Assembly (NCBI GenBank): GCA_910584125.1
Contig: CAJTXU010000018.1
Coordinates: 1 to 64,000 of the forward strand
Source: an uncultured Muribaculaceae bacterium
GTDB lineage: Bacteria; Bacteroidota; Bacteroidia; Bacteroidales; Muribaculaceae
Length of the DNA: 64,000 nt
Reading direction: 5' to 3'
A model generated the notes under the pieces. It did not search any database, was not told the DNA's origin, and worked only from the letters and a program-made list of their open reading frames with translations. This document shows, in pieces, positions 58,821 through 64,000 of the stretch; positions within the stretch are counted from its first letter, which is position 1, and each line of letters begins with the position of its first letter. Both the position numbers and the translations under genes were made by a program.

Positions 58821-58865
58821 ACCAGCCATATAAGCAATTAGAATTTGTTTGTATGGCTGGTGTTT
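58821..58865 (+). terminator. Terminator after DUF2795 gene
   Basis: ACCAGCCATA (58821-58830) pairs with TATGGCTGGT (58852-58861), followed by GTTTT. The hairpin may also lie at or near the attachment site of the element. Confidence 0.75.
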
Positions 58866-58989
58866 TATGGTCTAAAATAGCCGAATTTGTTTGTGTAAAA
58901 TACAACATTTGCCCCGATTTTTCCGTTTTGTTTGTATATAATTCACTACCTTTGCAGACATGTGGGAATATCGTAAAAATACAAACAAA
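58844..58989. repeat. Integrase-arm-like repeats
   Basis: TTTGTTTGT at 58844, 58886 and 58927 (spacing 42 and 41 bp), with an inverted copy ACAAACAAA at 58981-58989. Regular direct repeats next to a tyrosine integrase gene are typical of arm-type binding sites in an attachment region. Confidence 0.6.
58947..58954 (+). promoter_or_regulatory. Integrase promoter -7 box
   Basis: TACCTTTG fits TAnnTTTG, 44 nt before the integrase ATG and between the arm-like repeats, so integrase binding could repress its own gene. Confidence 0.55.
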
Positions 58990-58998
58990 TAACGGCCT

Positions 58999-60354
58999 AT
59001 GGGAAGGACAAAGAGATTATACCCATTAGGGAAATACCGTCTCAGGACACCAAAAAATCCGGATAAGAACAAGGCTTATCCGGTGGACATAGAATATACT
59101 TGGAACCGTAAGGTGATCCGACGCACTACCAATATCTTCGTGAAGATTGCAGACTGGAACCAGAATCTTCACGCCGGGCGCGGTGGTGTTCGCCCATCCT
59201 ACGGCTCGGAGTCCAAGCGCATCAACAGTGTATTACTTGCCAGAGTAGAAAGGACAGATTCTTTACTTGCCGAATTTGCCCAAAACAATCCGCATCAAAT
59301 AACGGAAGAAGTCATAGATGGCTTCCTTCTTGAAAAGCCTATTGCCGTAAGGAAAGATAACGGTAAGGACTTTGTTGAGTTCGTTACTGACAGGCTGGAT
59401 TCCGAATATTCCCGAAACCGTATCGGCCGTAGTCGCTATGAAAACGGGAAAAGCGGCATGAATATGTTTAAGGAGTTCCTGCGTTCAAAAGAACGTGGAA
59501 CATATAAATCCGATGGAATCTATCTTGGAGAGATTTCTATTGAGCTGCTTGAAGAATATATAGAATGGCGTCGTGAAATAAAACAGAATAGCGACCACAC
59601 CATCAACCATGCTCTGACCCCTATTCTCAAAGCCTGTGCTTATGCCGCAGAACTACATATAATAGATGCGGCATTAAATGCGAGAATACAAGACATGCGT
59701 ATTGCAGTCAAGCCTAATCTATCCGGTGATGAGTCTTCTTATGACGGCAAGAGCCTTTCGCAAGAAGAATTGGCAAAGTTGATAGAATACTACCATCATT
59801 GTAAGGAACCCCGTCGTAAGGAATATATCGAAATGTTTCTTTTCGCCTTTCACGCTTGCGGTCTTCGAGTCGTAGATATTATGACGCTTCAATGGACTAA
59901 TGTCGATTTGAAGAAAAAAGAATTAAGAAAGGTCATGATTAAGACAGGGAAACGCCATATAATTCCGTTGTCTGACCCGGCTATTGAATTACTTGAAGCA
60001 TGGAAAGAGAAAAACGGGGATTCCAAATTTGTATTCAACCTTGTAAAAGAGAATCTGGATATAGATGATGATGAGGCATTATATAAAGTCAGAAATACGG
60101 CGACAAGAAGTATTAACCAGTCCTTGACAGTTGTGGGAGAGGAACTGGAGCTTAGTTTCCCGCTGACTATGCACGTTGCCCGCCATACATTCGCCGTTTA
60201 TGCCTTGAATGAAGGGCTTTCCATGTCAGTTGTCAGTCGCCTTCTCGGTCATGGAAGTACAGATATAACTGAGAAAGTATATGCTCGTTTTCTTCCTGAA
60301 ACCTTGTCCACTGAACTTAACCGACTTTCTGGCTTATCCTCTTTTAGATTATAG
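58999..60354 (+). CDS. Tyrosine recombinase (integrase) of an integrative element
   Basis: A 451-residue integrase with an arm-binding N-terminus, a SAM-like core-binding domain (about 110-215) and a catalytic domain. Catalytic residues: Arg in CGLRVVDIMTLQW, His/Arg in HVARHTFAVYAL, His in LLGHGSTDITEK and Tyr in VYARF. It should integrate and excise the element that extends beyond the right edge. Base composition is more AT-rich than the genes to the left, as expected for acquired DNA. Confidence 0.94.
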   Translation: MGRTKRLYPLGKYRLRTPKNPDKNKAYPVDIEYTWNRKVIRRTTNIFVKIADWNQNLHAGRGGVRPSYGSESKRINSVLLARVERTDSLLAEFAQNNPHQITEEVIDGFLLEKPIAVRKDNGKDFVEFVTDRLDSEYSRNRIGRSRYENGKSGMNMFKEFLRSKERGTYKSDGIYLGEISIELLEEYIEWRREIKQNSDHTINHALTPILKACAYAAELHIIDAALNARIQDMRIAVKPNLSGDESSYDGKSLSQEELAKLIEYYHHCKEPRRKEYIEMFLFAFHACGLRVVDIMTLQWTNVDLKKKELRKVMIKTGKRHIIPLSDPAIELLEAWKEKNGDSKFVFNLVKENLDIDDDEALYKVRNTATRSINQSLTVVGEELELSFPLTMHVARHTFAVYALNEGLSMSVVSRLLGHGSTDITEKVYARFLPETLSTELNRLSGLSSFRL

Positions 60355-60368
60355 ACATATCGTCCATA

Positions 60369-60406
60369 AAAAAACAGTTGACCCGATTATGTGTCAACTG
60401 TTTTTT
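60369..60406. terminator. Bidirectional terminator
   Basis: AAAAAACAGTTGAC (60369-60382) pairs with GTCAACTGTTTTTT (60393-60406). It serves the integrase on the plus strand and the HTH gene on the minus strand. Confidence 0.9.
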
Positions 60407-60408
60407 AT

Positions 60409-60708
60409 TTATACAGAAGGTAATGGAGTGGCAAAAGCCTCATAATGGAACCGGCTGAGGAAAAGATCCACATCGGATTGAGAGTACCAGTATTTGTCTC
60501 CGCATCTGGAATATCCCAGAAATCCTTTATCACGGAGCATTTTAAGATACTTATGTTTAATATTGAGTAATTCCATTATCGCCTGATTATCATACACCCT
60601 ATTTCTAAGAGAGTTTTCACAGGGTTTTCCTTGTTTTTCGAGGATTGAGAGTATTCTGTTTAGAATATCTCTATCAGTCGATTCTCCGGTTTGCTTTGCC
60701 ATAGGCAT
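60409..60708 (-). CDS. Excisionase-like helix-turn-helix protein
   Basis: A 99-residue protein with a MerR/excisionase-type winged helix: NQAIMELLNIKHKYLKMLRDKGFLGYSRCGDKYWYSQSDVDLFL. Such proteins next to Bacteroides integrases act as directionality factors or regulators. It is convergent with the integrase. Confidence 0.75.
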   Translation of the reverse strand: MPMAKQTGESTDRDILNRILSILEKQGKPCENSLRNRVYDNQAIMELLNIKHKYLKMLRDKGFLGYSRCGDKYWYSQSDVDLFLSRFHYEAFATPLPSV

Positions 60709-61403
60709 CTCTTTGGTATGTCAAATACGGAAACGTAAATTTATTGCTTTTCGGGGGTGTATCTGCCCATTGTGGTAATATAGAATCACCACGGATTGTG
60801 TATGTTCTTTTCATCTTTTAACGGGATTAGTGGGTGATTTGACCGAATACAGAGATGGTGGCCCACATTCCGGACTGCGGGTCGCCGGTATCTATATTTC
60901 GGCTGGGATTTTGAGTAAAGCGTTTGAGGCACTCGGCTGTCTTACGCTTTGAACGTATAACCATCCATGTGGCGAAAAAGATTGCTGTCTGTCAGCGTGT
61001 TCCCGATATTTCAATGAAGTTTCCCAACATTTCCCAACTTGGAAAATTGTCGGAAACAATCAGCCATATTCCGGTTGTTTCTATATCGAATCCGATACGG
61101 TGCCGGGCTTTCCCCATGACAACCGATTGGGCATTTTCAGGATATAAGTCATGACATTTCCTGATAGACCCTTAATATCGCCTAATTGGATTTATCCCTG
61201 AATTTTTTAGCGGCACACACCGTCATGCCAATCCGCTGTAACGGACTGGCGGACTGACCCCTATGCTCTGTCAAAAGGAGTATGGATAGCCACAACTAAA
61301 TCTTAACGTGTCTTAAAAAAACAGGGAACTACCTGAGGAGTACCTCAGCAGGGTTTCGGCTTATGGCGAACTTTGCGGCATAACATTAAATCCGAAAAAG
61401 AAT
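60709..61403. other. Control region of the integrative element
   Basis: Nearly 700 bp without a convincing gene. It holds a hairpin GCCAATCCG/CGGACTGGC (61227-61250), a second CTGAGG/CCTCAG (61333-61348) and a weak -7 box GAACTTTG just before the small frame at 61404. The hairpins could be part of a regulatory leader or transfer origin; nothing proves either. Confidence 0.45.
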
Positions 61404-61520
61404 ATGATAACAAAAATGCTCAATTCCATCGCCGAGACAATCCGCGAGTATAAGGCCAGACTGATGATGAAAATCTTTTTCCGTATGATGAACCACCTTT
61501 ACAAAAATCGCGGGCAATGA
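61404..61520 (+). CDS. 38-residue leader peptide or small protein
   Basis: ATG at 61404 opens 38 codons (MITKMLNSIAETIREYK...) that end TGA overlapping the ATG of the next gene (ATGA). The peptide is basic and helical. Translational coupling to the HTH gene supports it being real. Confidence 0.6.
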   Translation: MITKMLNSIAETIREYKARLMMKIFFRMMNHLYKNRGQ

Positions 61521-61846
61521 GAACGGAGGAATACACGACACTTGTCCGGCTCATCCGTGAGCTGGCATCGGAGGTCAGGAATGTCAAGACGGGTCTTGAC
61601 AGCAAGATTGACCATGTGGCGAAAAAGGTTACGGAGGCTTTTCAGGGCTTCGGCATCCTTGACCCGGAGGAAGAAACGTGGACGGAACAGCAGGTCTGCG
61701 AAAGATACCATGTTTCAAGACGCACGATGTACGAATATCGCAAATGTGGCATGATTGCCTATATCAAGACCGGCTCCGGCAAGAACTGCAAGGTGAAATA
61801 TCGCAAAGCCGACGTGATAGAATTATTCTCCGTGCAGAACGCATGA
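61517..61846 (+). CDS. HTH regulator/excisionase-like protein
   Basis: A 109-residue protein: N-terminal coiled coil (residues 1-50), then a MerR-like helix-turn-helix (TEQQVCERYHVSRRTMYEYRKCGMIAYIK) with the wing residues KVKYRKADVIELF. It is typical of integrative elements of Bacteroidales, probably controlling excision or transfer genes. Confidence 0.8.
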   Translation: MRTEEYTTLVRLIRELASEVRNVKTGLDSKIDHVAKKVTEAFQGFGILDPEEETWTEQQVCERYHVSRRTMYEYRKCGMIAYIKTGSGKNCKVKYRKADVIELFSVQNA

Positions 61847-61920
61847 CACACCTACAACACAAAATAATCCCGCGTCACTTCGGTGGCGCAAGTATCAAAC
61901 CCCAAAACACTTTTTAATTT

Positions 61921-63417
61921 ATGGCAAAAGACCAGAACTTAGAAGAAGTGCTTATCGCCCGCAACAACGACACCGGGCAGGTAGGCGCGGTGACCGGACT
62001 CAACGAGGACGGCACACCAAAGATGACCGATGTAAAGTCGGCGAAACTTTCAGACCTCGTGAAATTCTCCAAAGGACAGAACCCGCTGGAGGCTTTCCTC
62101 TCCAACTTCGTGCGCCAGTGCAAGAATCCCACGACCTTCGGATTCTTCCGTGTCCCCGCCGACCGCTACGAGACAGTCGGCACCGTAATCGGGGACTTCG
62201 CAAAAGACCCCGTGGCAAACGCCGATATGCTGAAGAACAACAAGGTCGATCTACCGCAGGCTACGCAGGACAACAGGCAGGAGGCGGCACAGACGACCGA
62301 AACGCCCAAGCAGTCGCCGGCACGCTCCCCGCAGGAGGAACAGCAGGCGCAATCCAACGCACAGGTATCCGCAAAGGAAACCAGACACTCCGCCATCGAC
62401 GAGAGCAAAATCGACTGGGCGAATCTCAAGGAGAAATGGGGCATCGACCGCGACGAGCTGGAAAAATCGGGAGACCTCCGCGAGATGCTCTACAACCGCA
62501 AGTCAAGGGTCGTGACCGTCACGCCGACATTCGCCGGAGAAAAATTTCCCATTGACGCACGACTGTCATTCCGAACCGACGCTGACGGCAATGTAAAGGT
62601 GGTACCCCACTTCATCCACAAGGAGCCGAAACTCGATCAGGAGTTCAAAGGCTACAACTTCTCCAAAGATGAGAAAGCTGGGCTGCGTGAGACCGGCAAT
62701 CTCGGCAAGGTAGTGGAATTGACCGACAGGAACGGCGACAAAGTGCCGTCATACGTCAGCATCGACCGCTACACCAACGAAATAGTCTCCGTCCCAGTCA
62801 AGGATGTGTTTGTCCGCGATACCGTGGGCCAGACCAAACTGACCGTAGCCGAGGTCATGCAACTCAAAGAAGGGAAGGCACTCCCTCCGAAAGAGATAAC
62901 CGACAAGAACGGCAAAACTTATAACGTGGTGCTTCAGGTGTCGGCAGACCGCAAGGGCGTCGAGTTCGTTCCCGGCGCGGTAAGAAAACAGGAACAGGCG
63001 CAGTCGCAGACACAGACACAAAGCGGCACCACGAATCAGCAGCAGTCGTCGTGGCTCACGAAGGACGGCAAAATCAAGCCCCTTACAAAATGGGCGAAAA
63101 TCCCTCTCACGGAACAGCAGCAGAAGGATTACTCAGAGGGGCGCGTGGCCGAACTTACCAACCGCATCGACGACAAGGGCCAGCCATGCACCGTCTATCT
63201 CTGGTTCAACCCGGAGAAACAGCGTCCCAACACATCGCTCAATGACCCCCGCGTTAAGGTCGCCGAGGAATCCAAGACCCAGAAGGCCGTCAACAACAAC
63301 GGTCTGACCAACGAGGCGACAAAGCACGTCGCCGAACCTCTCCAGAAATATCAGACGGCACCCAAAAACGAAAACCAGATGCGCCAGCAGCGCAAACCGA
63401 AAGGCCCGAAGATGTAA
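61921..63417 (+). CDS. DUF4099/DUF3945-type element protein
   Basis: A 498-residue protein common to conjugative elements of Bacteroidales. The N-terminus (LEEVLIARNNDTGQVGAV) is followed by a DUF4099-type segment (about 155-205: IDWANLKEKWGIDRDELEKSG) and DUF3945-type repeats with KVVELTDRNGDKVPSYVSID and GRVAELTNRIDDKGQ. Gln-rich linkers join the parts. Its role is unknown; it is usually beside a topoisomerase gene, as here. Confidence 0.85.
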   Translation: MAKDQNLEEVLIARNNDTGQVGAVTGLNEDGTPKMTDVKSAKLSDLVKFSKGQNPLEAFLSNFVRQCKNPTTFGFFRVPADRYETVGTVIGDFAKDPVANADMLKNNKVDLPQATQDNRQEAAQTTETPKQSPARSPQEEQQAQSNAQVSAKETRHSAIDESKIDWANLKEKWGIDRDELEKSGDLREMLYNRKSRVVTVTPTFAGEKFPIDARLSFRTDADGNVKVVPHFIHKEPKLDQEFKGYNFSKDEKAGLRETGNLGKVVELTDRNGDKVPSYVSIDRYTNEIVSVPVKDVFVRDTVGQTKLTVAEVMQLKEGKALPPKEITDKNGKTYNVVLQVSADRKGVEFVPGAVRKQEQAQSQTQTQSGTTNQQQSSWLTKDGKIKPLTKWAKIPLTEQQQKDYSEGRVAELTNRIDDKGQPCTVYLWFNPEKQRPNTSLNDPRVKVAEESKTQKAVNNNGLTNEATKHVAEPLQKYQTAPKNENQMRQQRKPKGPKM

Positions 63418-63538
63418 TCTTCAAAAAGCAGGGATAAGACCCTGCACCCCCGAAACGGCATCCCGGAGAGTCCGGAATCTCCGGCGCTATTTCAGAAAAC
63501 CACTGATCCAAAATATCCACCCAAATAAAAAAGCAAAA

Positions 63539-64000
63539 ATGAAACAGAAAAATCTCATAACCGTCGTGACAGACCATCAGATCACGGCGGACACAATCGC
63601 CAAAGCCATCGGCGCGAATGAAAAACACGACGGCTACTATCTCGGCAACGGCTATGCCGTGACATGGACAAACGGACAGCTCGTTGAGGCTACCTTCTCG
63701 CCGCAGGAGAGTTTCGTACTCTCCACCACGATGGAGAGCCGCCTCGCCTATGCCCATAACTTCAAGTTCGCCATGCGCGACTACGATGAGCTGGTCGGCT
63801 ACAAGAAATCAGCGGAGGACACCCGACAGCTCGAAACCATCAAGTCGCTGTGGAAGAGGAGTGCGACAGTCGTGAATGCCATGCACCCCGACATTACCGG
63901 CGACCTCGACTTCCTGAGCCTCTACTACTTCATCGCCTCTCCTGTGGAAACCCGCCGTGCATGGCTCCCCGTGCTGAAAAAGAAAGCCATCGTCCATGCC
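63539..64000 (+). CDS. Topoisomerase-like (TopB/Toprim) protein, truncated by window edge
   Basis: A start at 63539 (MKQKNLITVVTDHQITADTIAKAIG) gives 154 residues open to the right edge. The opening strand-helix plus KHDGYYLGNGYAVTWTNGQLVEA fits the Toprim part of type IA topoisomerases of Bacteroidales elements, although divergent from standard TopB, whose usual EKPSVA start is replaced. The catalytic half lies outside the window. Confidence 0.7.
   Translation, partial: MKQKNLITVVTDHQITADTIAKAIGANEKHDGYYLGNGYAVTWTNGQLVEATFSPQESFVLSTTMESRLAYAHNFKFAMRDYDELVGYKKSAEDTRQLETIKSLWKRSATVVNAMHPDITGDLDFLSLYYFIASPVETRRAWLPVLKKKAIVHA

Noticed and set aside
58821..58865. tRNA 3' end as integration target
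   Set aside because: I found no tRNA-like cloverleaf near the integrase; the hairpin with trailing T tract is a terminator.

Overview
The window is a chromosomal segment of a GC-rich member of Bacteroidales, most likely a gut Muribaculaceae-type organism. The order-level call rests on many Bacteroidota promoters of the form TTTG, 19 to 20 nt, TAnnTTTG, a family-97 glycosidase, a DUF2795 gene, a Bacteroides-type tyrosine integrase, RhuM and ORF6N proteins, and an inositol-lipid locus. The family-level guess is inference. I saw no rRNA, tRNA or CRISPR array.

Layout. 1-2.6 kb: a RhuM-family gene and an ORF6N domain fused in frame to an outer-membrane barrel. 3-4.7 kb: an ECF sigma factor with a membrane partner and a small membrane protein. 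4.75-6.65 kb: a Septu-like pair (PtuA ATPase, PtuB HNH nuclease) whose ATPase is cut by an in-frame TAG. 6.9-8.1 kb: pncB. 8.3-20.4 kb: a tightly overlapping five-gene operon holding a SpoIIE/PP2C phosphatase with sensor and kinase-like domains, a STAS protein, a two-module reductase-terminated NRPS, a MATE transporter fused to an anti-sigma-kinase-like ATPase domain, and an Sfp-type phosphopantetheinyl transferase. It looks like a natural-product operon with a built-in partner-switching control circuit. An outer-membrane protein follows.

21.7-23.7 kb: a second RhuM gene sitting inside nested palindromic repeats. 23.7-25.5 kb: an SH3b secreted protein and a Fic protein. 25.7-32.7 kb: a visibly more AT-rich stretch with a structured leader RNA, two secreted proteins (the second with a type IX secretion-like C-terminus) and a two-gene AAA ATPase plus PD-(D/E)XK-like pair. 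32.8-35.2 kb: GH97 and a YgbA-like protein. 35.4-42.6 kb: a five-gene operon of an M48 metallopeptidase, three dynamin-like proteins and a small membrane protein, a strong candidate for an undescribed membrane-remodelling or defence system.

42.9-58.8 kb is mainly core genome: a MATE exporter, trmD, inositol-phosphate synthase, a HAD, CDP-alcohol transferase, ATP-grasp and nucleotidyltransferase group that probably makes inositol lipids, pdxA, rlmN, a PpiD-like isomerase, metK behind a probable SAM riboswitch, an MscS channel, a cobalamin adenosyltransferase and a DUF2795 protein. From about 58.8 kb to the right edge an integrative element begins: repeated integrase-arm-like sites, a tyrosine integrase, excisionase-like HTH genes, a DUF4099/DUF3945-type protein and the start of a topoisomerase-like gene.

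Two themes recur. RhuM and ORF6N genes carry DNA palindromes at an equivalent place in their reading frames and lie among palindromic repeats. Several two-gene or larger operons (PtuAB, AAA plus PD-(D/E)XK, dynamin, Fic) have the look of defence or conflict systems.
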